Positions 1 to 8,452 of a stretch of 64,000 nucleotides of DNA are shown in pieces (the stretch's first letter is position 1; each line of letters begins with the position of its first letter). Under the pieces are notes generated by a model, which did not search any database, was not told the DNA's origin, and saw only the letters and a program-made list of their open reading frames with translations. The DNA is from Rhodovulum adriaticum. Its GTDB lineage: Bacteria; Pseudomonadota; Alphaproteobacteria; Rhodobacterales; Rhodobacteraceae. Made by a program: the position numbers and the translations under genes. Where the stretch lies: the NCBI RefSeq assembly GCF_004345735.1, contig NZ_SLXL01000013.1, forward strand, positions 1 to 64,000, in the 5' to 3' direction.

Positions 1-43
1 GCAGTTCGGACGGATAGGCGGGGGTGAATCTCTGCTTCGTCAT
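1..43 (-). CDS. IS3-type transposase orfA, N-terminal fragment (runs off window)
   Basis: The minus-strand ATG at 43 opens a frame reading MTKQRFTPAYPSEL that continues past the window edge. The MTKQRFTP opening resembles IS3-family orfA proteins, which carry an N-terminal helix-turn-helix. A short leader (44-93) precedes it, ending in a terminal sequence typical of such elements. Only 14 codons are visible, so the family call rests on this N-terminus and on the terminal repeat. Confidence 0.5.
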   Translation of the reverse strand, partial: MTKQRFTPAYPSEL

Positions 44-93
44 AGGGCTCATCCTTTGAGTGTTTTACTCTCCGGTAAACCCGGGGCGGTTCA
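1..93 (-). mobile_element. Left end of a second IS3-type element, inserted into the first
   Basis: Read on the minus strand from 93, the element begins TGAACCGCCCCGGGTTTACC, which looks like an IS3-family terminal inverted repeat, followed by a leader and the orfA start at 43. The junction at 93/94 falls inside the orfB remnant of the neighbouring element, so this element inserted into the other. The other end and any target duplication lie outside the window. Confidence 0.55.
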
Positions 94-544
94 GATAGCC
101 TAACCGACGGCGCTCAGCCGTCACTGCCTTAATGGCCCGCGCAGATCGGAATCGTCCGGACGCACGCTGCGATACCGCACGCTCGACCGATCGGCGCCCA
201 GAACTGAACACGCCCGCCGCTGGCTCACCTGGGGCGCGTCGCGCAGGTGCGCCGAGGCGTTTCGCCTGGCCGCGGGCGTCACCATTTTTTGACGCGACAT
301 CCTTCAGCATCGCGTTATCCAGCATCTGCTCGGCGAGCAGCTTCTTCAGCTTGGCGTTCTCATCCTCCAGCGCCTTCAGCCGGCGCGCGTCCGACACCTC
401 AAGTCCGCCGAACCTGGCTTTCCATTTGTAGAACGTTGCCGAGCTGATCCCATGCTCGCGGCACACATCCGCCGTTGTCACGCCGCTCTCCTGCTGCTTC
501 AGGATCGCGATGATTTGCTCTTCGCTAAACCGTGATCTCTTCAT
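65..544 (-). CDS. IS3-type transposase orfA (native N-terminal part, read-through tail)
   Basis: OrfA starts at the ATG at 544 (MKRSRFSEEQIIAILKQQ), which is typical of the IS3-family DNA-binding subunit. A helix-turn-helix covers about residues 8-45 and a leucine-zipper-like coiled coil covers about 55-85. The native protein should end near residue 90. Here the frame stays open to 65, so about 70 C-terminal residues are out-of-frame orfB sequence. An A6 run at the orfA/orfB overlap (285-290) is a plausible programmed-frameshift site. OrfA alone does not transpose. Confidence 0.6.
   Translation of the reverse strand: MKRSRFSEEQIIAILKQQESGVTTADVCREHGISSATFYKWKARFGGLEVSDARRLKALEDENAKLKKLLAEQMLDNAMLKDVASKNGDARGQAKRLGAPARRAPGEPAAGVFSSGRRSVERAVSQRASGRFRSARAIKAVTAERRRLGYLNRPGFTGE
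94..285 (-). pseudogene. IS3-type transposase orfB, frameshifted and truncated
   Basis: From the ATG at 285 the frame reads MVTPAARRNASAHL, then a stretch with QRRACSVLGADRSSVRYRS, the usual N-terminus of IS3-family orfB. It hits a stop at 121-123. In the frame one base over, AIKAVTAERRRLGY continues the expected orfB sequence up to the IS junction. A single missing base near 134-141 explains both. The catalytic DDE domain is absent, having been displaced by the inserted element. Confidence 0.6.
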
Positions 545-609
545 TCCGTCCGTCTCCGTCGTTGGGACGGACCCTACCTCAAACTGGAGGAAAAAAGGGG
601 CTCTGGTCA
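94..609 (-). mobile_element. Remnant of an IS3-type insertion sequence, interrupted by a second element
   Basis: The minus-strand element appears to start at 609 (TGACCAGAGCCCC...), followed by a leader, orfA from 544 and orfB from 285. OrfB ends abruptly at about 94, where another IS3-type end begins. Its outer end lies only about 22 bp beyond the LysR stop codon at 631. The element cannot encode a full transposase here: orfB is truncated and also carries a one-base frameshift near 134-141. Confidence 0.6.
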
Positions 610-630
610 GCAGCCTGTCTGAACCGGCAT

Positions 631-1560
631 TCAGGCGTAGGTGCGTTCCTCGATCGGGGTGCGTTCGATCCTTTCCTTTATGCCTGACAGCATCGCCTCT
701 TCGGCGCGATTCATGCGTGCGTGCGGATTCCAGACGACATGCACGTCTATGGCGGGGCGGCGGTCGTGCGGGGGCAGTGGCCACAGCAGGCCATCCTCGA
801 CATCCCGGCGCACCACGTGGACCGGCAGCGGGCCAACCCCCAGCCCCGCGATAATCATGCGGCGGACCTCTTCCAGGTGGCTGGACTGGCCGACGATCCG
901 TTCGCCCAGCTCTGCCTCTGCCCGCATCAGCGTCACGGGCCGCAGAACGTCGTGCAGCCTGTCGGTCTCAAAGCTGACTGTGGGCAGACCGGCCAGGTCC
1001 TTTTGCGTGATGTCGCGGCGGCCGAACAGGCGATGCGGCGGGCCGCAGTAGAAACCGAAGAATTCGCGATAAAGCCGCAGGTATTCCAGCCGTGGGTTGC
1101 GTTGGCGTACAAGGCAAATCGCCAGTGTCGCGGCCTTGGCGGTCACGGCGGCCAGGGCATCGCGGCTGGTCATCACGTCGATCGACAGGGTCGCCTTGGG
1201 GTGGTTGGCGTGAAACTCTGCCAGGGTTGCGTCGAATAGCGGGCAGACCACGTGAGAGGCCACCGCGATCTTGACGTGGCCCTGAACCTCGTCCGTTACC
1301 TCGCGCATCAGGGTCGAAAGCCGCAGGATCGACCCCTGGATTTCAACTGCTTCGCGATACAGCAACTCGCCCGCTTCGGTCAGGCGGAAATGGCCCGGGC
1401 GCCGCTCAATCAACCGCTTGTCCAGCCGATCCTCCAGCCGTTTCAGGGCAGCCGATACCGTGGGCTGTTTCAGGCGCAGCTTTTCGGCCGCGCCGGTGAC
1501 CGATCCGGCCTCGGCCAGGACGACGAAAGTCCGCAGCAGGTTCCAGTCGAGTTCCCGCAT
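631..1560 (-). CDS. LysR-family transcriptional regulator
   Basis: This is a LysR-type regulator of 309 residues, the usual family length. The N-terminal winged helix-turn-helix covers about residues 1-62 (LRTFVVLAEAGSVTGAAEKL...QPTVSAALKRLE). The rest is the periplasmic-binding-protein-like effector domain. The frame is open to 1617, but MRELDWNLLR is where family members begin, and an upstream start would place coding sequence over a palindrome at 1607-1628. It is divergent from the polyamine-type importer operon and is probably its regulator (inference). The IS remnant begins 22 bp beyond its stop codon, so the gene itself seems intact. Confidence 0.88.
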   Translation of the reverse strand: MRELDWNLLRTFVVLAEAGSVTGAAEKLRLKQPTVSAALKRLEDRLDKRLIERRPGHFRLTEAGELLYREAVEIQGSILRLSTLMREVTDEVQGHVKIAVASHVVCPLFDATLAEFHANHPKATLSIDVMTSRDALAAVTAKAATLAICLVRQRNPRLEYLRLYREFFGFYCGPPHRLFGRRDITQKDLAGLPTVSFETDRLHDVLRPVTLMRAEAELGERIVGQSSHLEEVRRMIIAGLGVGPLPVHVVRRDVEDGLLWPLPPHDRRPAIDVHVVWNPHARMNRAEEAMLSGIKERIERTPIEERTYA

Positions 1561-1606
1561 CAGGCGGCCGGGGGCGTCGGTGGTACCGCGAGGCATAGAC
1601 ATGATC

Positions 1607-1628
1607 GATAACCACAATTCCTATTATC
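1607..1628. promoter_or_regulatory. Candidate LysR-binding palindrome
   Basis: The sequence has the form GATAA-N12-TTATC in an AT-rich patch between the divergent LysR gene and the importer operon. Interrupted dyads of this form (T-N11-A type) in divergent promoters are the usual LysR recognition sites. This is a sequence observation plus family knowledge; binding is not shown. Confidence 0.35.
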
Positions 1629-1691
1629 TATTTGATCTATGAATGGCATCCCGCCACGCTTCGATCAACACCCCTGACAAAGCAGGCTGGA

Positions 1692-2558
1692 ATGTCCGTC
1701 GAAACCCGCGAAGCGCGACAGCCCTGGATTTTGCTTTCCCCCGCACTCAGCGCGGTGGCGCTGTTGCTGTTCGTGCCGCTTGCCTTCATCGCGGTCTATT
1801 CGTTCTGGCTGCGGACCGCGACCGGCGCCGATCAGGTGGGGTTCTATTTGGACAACTGGGCAGAGGCGCTGATCGATCCGTTTTACCGCGACATCCTGCT
1901 GAACACGCTGAAGATCGCCGCGATCACCACGCTGGTTTGCGCGGTGATGGGGTATCCGGCGGCCTATTTCATCGCCCGGTCCAAGGGGAACAAGGCGATC
2001 CTGCTGTTGTTGCTGATGCTGCCGTTCTGGATCAGCTACATCATCCGCACGATGAGCTGGATCAACATCCTGGGTGTGTCCGGCGCGGTGAACTGGGTGC
2101 TGACCGGAACCGGCATCGTCGATGAGCCGATCCAGATGCTTTATAACCAGACGACGGTGATCCTGGGGCTGGTACATTTCCTGCTGCCGTTCATGGTGCT
2201 GAACGTCTTTGTCAGCCTCGATGGCATCGACACCACGCTTGAGGATGCCGCCAATTCGCTGGGCGCGACGCGCTGGCAGGCGTTTCTGCAAGTCACCCTG
2301 CCGCTGTCCTTGCCGGGGCTGGCTGCGGGCGGGCTGCTGTGTTTCGTGCTGGGGGCGGGCACCTATATCACGCCGCTGGTGCTGGGCGGGCCACGCGATG
2401 CGATGTTCGCCAACCTGGTGTTTGAGGCGATCATCACGCAGCTGAACTGGCCGCTGGGCAGCGCGCTGTCGCTGATGCTGCTGGCTGTGCTGGGTGCGCT
2501 GGTGCTGCTTTACAACCGTTATCTGGGCATGGCGCAACTGATGAAGGGGCTGGGCTGA
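1692..2558 (+). CDS. ABC transporter permease, PotB-like (spermidine/putrescine type)
   Basis: An inner-membrane permease of about 288 residues with roughly six hydrophobic segments. It has the EAA loop that contacts the ATPase (DAANSLGATRWQAFLQVTLP) near residue 205. The start at 1692 (MSVETREARQPW) is chosen because it precedes the first membrane segment by a normal distance; an upstream start at 1632 would add 20 atypical residues. The stop overlaps the next permease start by one base (TGATG), implying translational coupling. With the following three genes it forms a PotABCD-type importer for polyamines or related cationic compounds. Confidence 0.88.
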   Translation: MSVETREARQPWILLSPALSAVALLLFVPLAFIAVYSFWLRTATGADQVGFYLDNWAEALIDPFYRDILLNTLKIAAITTLVCAVMGYPAAYFIARSKGNKAILLLLLMLPFWISYIIRTMSWINILGVSGAVNWVLTGTGIVDEPIQMLYNQTTVILGLVHFLLPFMVLNVFVSLDGIDTTLEDAANSLGATRWQAFLQVTLPLSLPGLAAGGLLCFVLGAGTYITPLVLGGPRDAMFANLVFEAIITQLNWPLGSALSLMLLAVLGALVLLYNRYLGMAQLMKGLG

Positions 2559-3343
2559 TGGGCTGGCAACTGGTGCGCCTTTGGACCCTGCTGGTCTATG
2601 CCTTCATGTTCCTGCCGGTCGCGGTGGTGGTGCTGTTGTCCTTCAACGCCAGCCAGTTCGGCAGCTTTCCGATGACCGGGTTTTCCTTTCGTTGGTTCGT
2701 GGAACTGGCCCAGAACGACGCCATCCTGCGGGCGTTCCGCACCTCTATCATTCTGGGCCTGCTGACGGCGGCGATTTCCACGACACTGGGTGTGCTGGCC
2801 AGCCTGGCGTTGGTGCGTTACCGGGTGCCGGGGGCCAATGTCATTTCCACCCTGCTGATCGCGCCGATTCTGGTGCCAGAGGTGGTGCTGGCGGTCGCGC
2901 TGCTGCTGTTCCTGAACTTCCTCAACGTGAACAAAAGCTTTGCGCTGCTGCTGGCAGGCCATGTCATTTTCACCCTGCCTTTCGTGATCCTGGTGGTGCA
3001 GGCCCGCCTGGTCAGCATCCGCCGCGATATCGAGGAGGCCGCGCTCAGCCTGGGCGCCAGCCCGCGCCAGACCTTTTTCGAGGTGACGCTGCCGCTGATG
3101 CTGCCCGCGGTTCTGGCCGGTGCGCTGTTCGCCTTTACCATCAGTTTCGATGACATCACCGGCACGCTGTTCTGGAAACCGGGCGGGGTGGAAACCGTGC
3201 CGACGCAGATCTTTGCGATGCTGCGCAACTCGATCAGCCCGGAAATCAATGCGCTTGGGACGGTGATGATCCTGCTGACCGTGGGCCTGCCCTTGCTGGG
3301 GCTCGCGCTGGCCCGGGCGCTTGCGACAAGGCGCGGCGGATAG
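2558..3343 (+). CDS. ABC transporter permease, PotC-like
   Basis: Second permease subunit, 261 residues, with about six membrane segments and an EAA motif (EEAALSLGASPRQTFFEVTLP) near residue 165. It pairs with the PotB-like subunit whose stop it overlaps. PotC-like proteins are usually this size and lie directly after PotB. The solute-binding protein gene follows after 44 bp. Substrate specificity cannot be read from the permease; the type (PotC rather than maltose or iron) is inferred from gene order and overall similarity. Confidence 0.88.
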   Translation: MGWQLVRLWTLLVYAFMFLPVAVVVLLSFNASQFGSFPMTGFSFRWFVELAQNDAILRAFRTSIILGLLTAAISTTLGVLASLALVRYRVPGANVISTLLIAPILVPEVVLAVALLLFLNFLNVNKSFALLLAGHVIFTLPFVILVVQARLVSIRRDIEEAALSLGASPRQTFFEVTLPLMLPAVLAGALFAFTISFDDITGTLFWKPGGVETVPTQIFAMLRNSISPEINALGTVMILLTVGLPLLGLALARALATRRGG

Positions 3344-3387
3344 AACCGCGCCGATCATAAGAACAGCCTTCCAACAAGGAGACCGAC

Positions 3388-4539
3388 ATGACCAGAAAGA
3401 TGGACGACACCACCCGCTATCACCGCCTGCGCGAACGGTATCTGAACGGCGATCTGGACCGGCGCAACTTCCTGGGTCTGCTGGGCGCGGCGGGCCTGGC
3501 CTATGGCGTGCAGACGCCCTTTGCCAAATACGCCCATGCCGCGGCAGAACAGGTGCGCTTCGACGGCTGGGGCGGCGTGGTGTCCGAGGCGTTCCGCGAA
3601 TACGCCTTCGATCCCTACACCGCCGCGACCGGCGTGAACGTGGTCGATGGCACCTTTGGCGGGGCGGACGAATACCTGTCCCGCGTCAAGGCCAGCCAGC
3701 CGGGTGAATTCAACATCGCCCATCTGTCGGGCGTGTTCGATTACGTGCGCTACCACAACCTCGAACTCAGCTCGGAACTGAACGAGGCCAATATCCCCAA
3801 CCTGGGCAACGTGATCCCGGCGCTGGTCGACGTGCTGCGCAAGCCCACCGGCGGGTCGCTGTCGGCGGTGCCCTATGACTATGGCACCACGGGTCTGGCC
3901 TATAACCGCAAGTACATCTCTGACGAGGAGATGCAGGAAAAAGGCGCGATGCTGCTGATCGACCCGGCCTACAAGGGCAAGATCGGCGGCTGGGGCGAGT
4001 GGAAGACGCGCGTCTGGTACGCCGCCCTGCAGACCGGGCAGAACCCCAACGGGATAGAGGATGTGGATGCCGTCTGGGACGCGATCCGCGCCCATCGCGA
4101 CCTGGCGCTGAAATACTGGTCCTCGGGGGCCGAGTTGATGAGCCTGCTGGCCGAGGAAGAGATCTATGTCACCGAGGCCTGGTCGGGCCGGGTCAAGGCG
4201 CTGCAGGACCAGGGCCACGACATCGGCTACTACGACCCGCCGGGCGGCCTGGGCTGGCAGGAATGTCTGTTCGTTCTGCGCGGCTCGCCCATGCCGGAAT
4301 GCGAAGAGTTGCTGAACTTCATGCTGGAAACCGAAACCGCCATCGCAGTGGCCGAGGGGCAGAACTACCCGCCCGCGCTGGACCCCAACAAGGTGGAGTT
4401 GACCGACAAGGTCAAGGCGCTGCCGGCCTTCGATCCCAGCGGCACGCTGGCGGGGCTGAACTTCTTTGACCCGCCCTACTGGAACGGGAAAGAGGCAGAG
4501 TGGTCCAAGACCTTCGGCCGCGTGCAAAAGGGCTATTGA
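3388..4539 (+). CDS. Periplasmic solute-binding protein, PotD/PotF-like, Tat signal
   Basis: Extracellular solute-binding protein of 383 residues. The N-terminus carries a twin-arginine motif (DRRNFLGLLGAAG, about residues 27-39) and a hydrophobic stretch ending near AHA, so export folded via Tat is likely. The mature part resembles spermidine/putrescine-binding proteins (ABC type 2 fold). A Shine-Dalgarno-like AAGGAG lies just upstream of the ATG at 3388. It should deliver substrate to the two permeases before it. Whether the ligand is a free polyamine, an acetylated polyamine or another amine is open; the downstream amidohydrolase favours an acetylated or otherwise blocked amine (inference). 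Confidence 0.87.
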   Translation: MTRKMDDTTRYHRLRERYLNGDLDRRNFLGLLGAAGLAYGVQTPFAKYAHAAAEQVRFDGWGGVVSEAFREYAFDPYTAATGVNVVDGTFGGADEYLSRVKASQPGEFNIAHLSGVFDYVRYHNLELSSELNEANIPNLGNVIPALVDVLRKPTGGSLSAVPYDYGTTGLAYNRKYISDEEMQEKGAMLLIDPAYKGKIGGWGEWKTRVWYAALQTGQNPNGIEDVDAVWDAIRAHRDLALKYWSSGAELMSLLAEEEIYVTEAWSGRVKALQDQGHDIGYYDPPGGLGWQECLFVLRGSPMPECEELLNFMLETETAIAVAEGQNYPPALDPNKVELTDKVKALPAFDPSGTLAGLNFFDPPYWNGKEAEWSKTFGRVQKGY

Positions 4540-4547
4540 TGCCTGAC

Positions 4548-4574
4548 GCCCCCGCCCGCCGGACGGGCGGGGGC
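4548..4574 (+). terminator. Intercistronic GC-rich hairpin after the binding-protein gene
   Basis: A perfect 11-bp stem (GCCCCCGCCCG / CGGGCGGGGGC) with a 5-base loop and no T-run. It lies between the binding-protein gene and the ATPase gene. Such hairpins usually protect the 3' end of the abundant binding-protein message or partly attenuate read-through rather than ending transcription. Similar structures follow the binding-protein genes at 17569 and 24662. Confidence 0.6.
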
Positions 4575-4594
4575 ACCCCCTTCGGAGGAAAGCC

Positions 4595-5671
4595 ATGAGT
4601 TCCGTCATCCTGCGCGATATCGTCAAGCGCTTCGGCAGCTTTACGGCTGTTCAGCAGACCTCGCTTGAGATCCCCGAGGGCGAGTTCGTGACCCTGCTGG
4701 GGCCGTCCGGCTGCGGCAAGACGACGACGCTGCGGATGATCGCGGGGCTGTTGGATCCCACCGAGGGCGATATCGAGATCAAGGGCCAGCGCGTCAACGA
4801 CATCCCGATCCACAAGCGCAACCTTGGCATCGTGTTCCAGAACTACGCGCTGTTCCCGCACAAGACCGTGGCCGACAACGTGGCCTTTGGGCTGAAATAC
4901 CGCAACGTGCCGAAAGACGAGGCCGCTCGCCGCGTGGATGAGGCGCTGTCGCTGGTGCAACTGCCCGACGTGGGCGACCGCTACCCCAAGCAACTGTCCG
5001 GTGGGCAGCAACAGCGGATCGCCCTGGCCCGCGCCATCGTGATCGAACCCGATGTGCTGTTGCTGGACGAACCGCTGTCGGCGCTGGATGCCAACCTGCG
5101 CGAGGATATGCGGGTGGAACTCAAACGCATCCAGGATCGGATCGGCGTGACCACCGTTTTCGTGACCCACGACCAGTCAGAGGCGCTAGCCATGTCCGAC
5201 CAGATCGTGGTGATGAGCGAGGGCCGCGTCGAACAGGTCGGCCCGCCCGAGGCGGTCTACAACACCCCGGCCAGCGAATTCGTCGCCAATTTCCTGGGCG
5301 CCTCGAACATCCTGCCCGCTCGCTGCACGGATCGCGCGAACGGCCATGTCGCGCTGCAGGCCGACATTTTCGGCAACGTTGCCGTCCCGGCAGAAAAGGC
5401 CCCGATGGTGGCGGGCGCAGGCCCGGCCAAGCTGGTCCTGCGGGCCGAAAAACTGCTGCTGGCCGACCCCGGCACGCCGCTGAACGGCGAAATCGCGGTG
5501 GATGCCACCGTGGAAACGGTCGACTACCAGGGGCAGGCCGTGCGCTATTTCGTACGCGCGGGCGACACCCAGTTGCAGGCCATCAACATGATCGATCAAC
5601 ACCCCTTCCCCGAGGGGGCGCAGGTGTCGCTGCGGCTGCGGCCGCAGGATTGCGCCGCCCTTCCCGCATGA
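4595..5671 (+). CDS. ABC transporter ATPase, PotA-like
   Basis: ATPase of 358 residues. Walker A GPSGCGKT is at residues 36-43, the LSGGQ signature at 134-138 and Walker B LLLDEP at 155-160. A C-terminal TOBE-type regulatory region occupies roughly residues 280-355, as in PotA/FbpC-type importers. A GGAGG Shine-Dalgarno lies 6 bases before the ATG. It powers the importer formed with the permeases at 1692-3343 and the binding protein at 3388. The aminotransferase gene starts 8 bp after its stop, linking transport to catabolism in one transcript. Confidence 0.92.
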   Translation: MSSVILRDIVKRFGSFTAVQQTSLEIPEGEFVTLLGPSGCGKTTTLRMIAGLLDPTEGDIEIKGQRVNDIPIHKRNLGIVFQNYALFPHKTVADNVAFGLKYRNVPKDEAARRVDEALSLVQLPDVGDRYPKQLSGGQQQRIALARAIVIEPDVLLLDEPLSALDANLREDMRVELKRIQDRIGVTTVFVTHDQSEALAMSDQIVVMSEGRVEQVGPPEAVYNTPASEFVANFLGASNILPARCTDRANGHVALQADIFGNVAVPAEKAPMVAGAGPAKLVLRAEKLLLADPGTPLNGEIAVDATVETVDYQGQAVRYFVRAGDTQLQAINMIDQHPFPEGAQVSLRLRPQDCAALPA

Positions 5672-5678
5672 GGCCCCA

Positions 5679-7034
5679 ATGACCGAACGACCGCCCTCTT
5701 ACCTGTTCTACCAGGGCCGCAACCGCAAACCCGTGCTGGACCAGGCGCGCGGCGTCTACATGTGGGACGTGGACGGCAAGCGGTATCTGGACGGATCGTC
5801 CGGCGCGATGGTCTGCAATATCGGCCATTCCAACCACAATGTCCTGGCCGCCATGCGCGAGCAGATGGAACGCGCGACCTTTGGCTACCGGCTGCATTTC
5901 GAAACCGAGGCCAGCGAGAAACTGGCCCACATGACCGCCGCGCGCACGCCCGAGGGGCTGAACAAGGTGTTTTTCGTTTCGGGCGGGTCCGAGGCGGTGG
6001 AAAGCGCGATGAAGCTGGCGCGCCAATGGGCGGTGGCCACGGGGCAGGGGCAGCGGTGGAAGGTGATCTCGCGCAGCCCGTCCTATCACGGCTGCACGCT
6101 GGGGGCGCTGGCGATCACCGGCTACGCGCCGCTGACCGCGCCCTTCGATCCGATGATGCGCCCCATGCCCAAGATCCCCGCGCCGCGCGCCTATCTGGAC
6201 GGGCTGGACCCCGACGACCCGATCACCGGGCTGCATTACGCCGACATGCTGGAAGAGTGCATCCTGCAAGAGGGCCCCGAGACGATCCTTGCCTTCATGG
6301 TGGAACCGGTCGGCGGGGCCTCTACCGGGGCGCTGGTGCCGCCCGCGGGGTATATGGAGCGGGTGCGCGAGATCTGCGACACCTACGGCATCCTGATGAT
6401 CGCGGATGAGGTCATGACCGGCGTCGGCCGCACGGGGCGGTTCCTGGCGACCGAACATTGGGGCGTGGTCCCTGACATGATCGTCATGTCCAAGGGCTAT
6501 GCCGCCGGTTACGTGCCGCTGGGCGCGATGGTCGCCCATGACCGGCTGGTCGATCCGGTGCTGGACGAGGGCGGCTTTCAGCACGGGTTCACCTATGCGG
6601 GCAATCCGCTGGCCTGCGCCGCGGGCGTCGCCGTTCTGGAAGAGGTCGACCGACAGGGCCTGTGCGCCAATGCCGACGCGATGGGCGCGGTGCTGAAATC
6701 CCGGCTGGAGGGTCTGATGGCCCGCTACCCGATCATCGGGGATGTGCGCGGCAAGGGCTTGTTGCTGGCCTTTGAATTCGTCGCCGACCCGCACACGCTG
6801 GCGCCCCTCCCGCGCGAGCTGAAGGCCTATGACCGCTTTGTGCAGATCGCCTATGAAAACGGGCTGATCGTCTATTCCCGCCGCACCCGTGGCGGGATCG
6901 AGGGCGATCATATCCTGGTCTGCCCGCCGCTGATCGTGACCGAAACCCATATCGACGAGATCGTCGAGATGCTGGACCTGTCGCTGACCCAGTTCATGGC
7001 CGAGGTCGAACCGGCCCTTGCCGTCACCGCGTAA
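5679..7034 (+). CDS. Class III PLP-dependent aminotransferase
   Basis: Omega-type (class III) aminotransferase, 451 residues, full length. The PLP-binding lysine is K272 in MSKGYAAGY. The phosphate-binding SGGSEAVE is at 101-108, and D243 (ADEV) contacts the pyridine nitrogen. Family members transfer terminal amino groups of diamines, beta-alanine-like compounds or omega-amino acids to pyruvate or 2-oxoglutarate. Placed between an amine importer and a BKACE enzyme, it could turn a beta-amino acid into the beta-keto acid that BKACE cleaves, or a diamine into an aldehyde. No aldehyde dehydrogenase is nearby, which favours the first option (inference). Confidence 0.9.
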   Translation: MTERPPSYLFYQGRNRKPVLDQARGVYMWDVDGKRYLDGSSGAMVCNIGHSNHNVLAAMREQMERATFGYRLHFETEASEKLAHMTAARTPEGLNKVFFVSGGSEAVESAMKLARQWAVATGQGQRWKVISRSPSYHGCTLGALAITGYAPLTAPFDPMMRPMPKIPAPRAYLDGLDPDDPITGLHYADMLEECILQEGPETILAFMVEPVGGASTGALVPPAGYMERVREICDTYGILMIADEVMTGVGRTGRFLATEHWGVVPDMIVMSKGYAAGYVPLGAMVAHDRLVDPVLDEGGFQHGFTYAGNPLACAAGVAVLEEVDRQGLCANADAMGAVLKSRLEGLMARYPIIGDVRGKGLLLAFEFVADPHTLAPLPRELKAYDRFVQIAYENGLIVYSRRTRGGIEGDHILVCPPLIVTETHIDEIVEMLDLSLTQFMAEVEPALAVTA

Positions 7035-7039
7035 ATCCC

Positions 7040-7966
7040 ATGTCCAAGATCATCATCACCTGCGCGCTGACAGGGTCGATCCATACGCCCAGCATGTCGC
7101 CCCACCTGCCGGTCACGCCCGACCAGATCGTGGACCACGGGCTTGCAGCGGCCAAGGCAGGCGCCGCGATCCTGCACCTGCATGCACGCGACCCCGACAC
7201 CGGGCGCCCCTCGGCCGATCCTGCGCATTTCATGGCCTTCCTGCCCCGGCTGAAACAGGGCTGCGACGCGGTGCTGAACCTGTCCACCGGCGGCAGCGCG
7301 GTGATGCGCCTGGAGGACCGCCTTGCCGCGCCCATGGCCGCCGCGCCCGAGATGTGTTCGCTGAACATGGGGACGATGAATTTCGCGCTGTACCCCATGG
7401 CCGCGCGGGTCACCGCGTGGCAGCACGATTGGGAAAAGCCGTTTCTGGAGGGCACCGACGATCTGGTGTTCAAGAACACCCCGCGCGACATCGAAACCGT
7501 GCTGACCGGGCTGGGGCGCGATCGCGGTGCCCGCTTTGAATTCGAATGCTACGACATGGGGCATCTTTACATGCTGGCCCATTTCGCGGATCGCGGGCTG
7601 GTGCAGCCGCCCTTCTTTATCCAGTTCGTGTTCGGCGTGCTGGGCGGTATGGGGCCGGACCCGGAAAACCTGACCCATATGGTGCGGCTGGCGGACAAGC
7701 TGTTCGGGGGCGATTACATGTTCTCGGTGCTGGCGGCGGGGCGGATGCAGATGCCGATGGCCGCGCAGGCCGCTGCGATGGGGGGCCATGTCCGCGTGGG
7801 GCTGGAGGACAGCCTGATGATTGCCCGCGGGCAATTGGCGACCAGCAACGCCCAGCAGGTCGAAAAGGTCCGCGCCATCGTCGAGGCATTGGGCCGCACG
7901 CCCGCCACCCCCGCCGAGGCCCGCGCGATGCTGGGGCTGAAGGGCGCGGACAGGACGGCGATCTAG
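7040..7966 (+). CDS. BKACE-family beta-keto acid cleavage enzyme (DUF849)
   Basis: 308-residue member of the beta-keto acid cleavage enzyme family, founded by 3-keto-5-aminohexanoate cleavage enzyme (Kce). Family chemistry is beta-keto acid plus acetyl-CoA giving acetoacetate plus a shortened acyl-CoA, on a TIM barrel with a divalent metal. The metal-binding HLHAR motif is visible at residues 46-50 (H46, H48), matching the positions reported for Kce. It starts 5 bp after the aminotransferase stop. The true substrate is unknown: BKACE subfamilies act on varied, often amino-containing, keto acids. Confidence 0.9.
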   Translation: MSKIIITCALTGSIHTPSMSPHLPVTPDQIVDHGLAAAKAGAAILHLHARDPDTGRPSADPAHFMAFLPRLKQGCDAVLNLSTGGSAVMRLEDRLAAPMAAAPEMCSLNMGTMNFALYPMAARVTAWQHDWEKPFLEGTDDLVFKNTPRDIETVLTGLGRDRGARFEFECYDMGHLYMLAHFADRGLVQPPFFIQFVFGVLGGMGPDPENLTHMVRLADKLFGGDYMFSVLAAGRMQMPMAAQAAAMGGHVRVGLEDSLMIARGQLATSNAQQVEKVRAIVEALGRTPATPAEARAMLGLKGADRTAI

Positions 7967-7969
7967 GCG

Positions 7970-8452
7970 ATGCAACAGATCACGATCCGCATGGCGGACA
8001 GCGCCGATCTGAACCGCGTGGAAACCGGGTTGCGTGCCCTTGCCGCCACCTTGGGCGATCCCTACCGCGCGGACACGGCCACATTGCGGGCCGCGTTGTT
8101 CGGGGCGTGCCCGTCCTGTCACGCGGCGATCGCGCTGGAGGGGGACACCCTGCGCGGCGTGGCCGTTTTTTCGCCCGTCTTCTCGACCATCCGGGGGCAT
8201 GCGGGGCTGTTCGTGTCCGACCTGTGGGTGGCCGAGGGCGGGCGCGGCGCGGGGCTGGGCCAACGTCTGCTGGCCGCCGCCGCCCGGCAGGCCGCGCAGG
8301 TGTGGGATGCGCGGTTCCTGCGGCTGGTGGTCTATGACGACAATCCCGGCGCGCAACGTTTTTATCGCCGGCTGGGCCTGACGCCCGCGCCCGGCGACAC
8401 CCTGATGACACTGGACGAGGACGGGCTGAACGCCCTGAAAGGAACAACATGA
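7970..8452 (+). CDS. GNAT-family N-acetyltransferase
   Basis: A 160-residue GNAT-fold acyltransferase. The acetyl-CoA-binding motif A region is visible around residues 84-105 (LWVAEGGRGAGLGQRLLAAA, the Q/R-x-x-G-x-G/A pattern). The C-terminal part (VYDDNPGAQRFYRRLGL) is typical of the family. It starts 3 bp after the BKACE stop and overlaps the next gene by four bases (ATGA). Sitting beside an acetylpolyamine amidohydrolase, it may acetylate an amine intermediate or detoxify the substrate when in excess (inference). Its acceptor cannot be read from sequence. Confidence 0.85.
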   Translation: MQQITIRMADSADLNRVETGLRALAATLGDPYRADTATLRAALFGACPSCHAAIALEGDTLRGVAVFSPVFSTIRGHAGLFVSDLWVAEGGRGAGLGQRLLAAAARQAAQVWDARFLRLVVYDDNPGAQRFYRRLGLTPAPGDTLMTLDEDGLNALKGTT

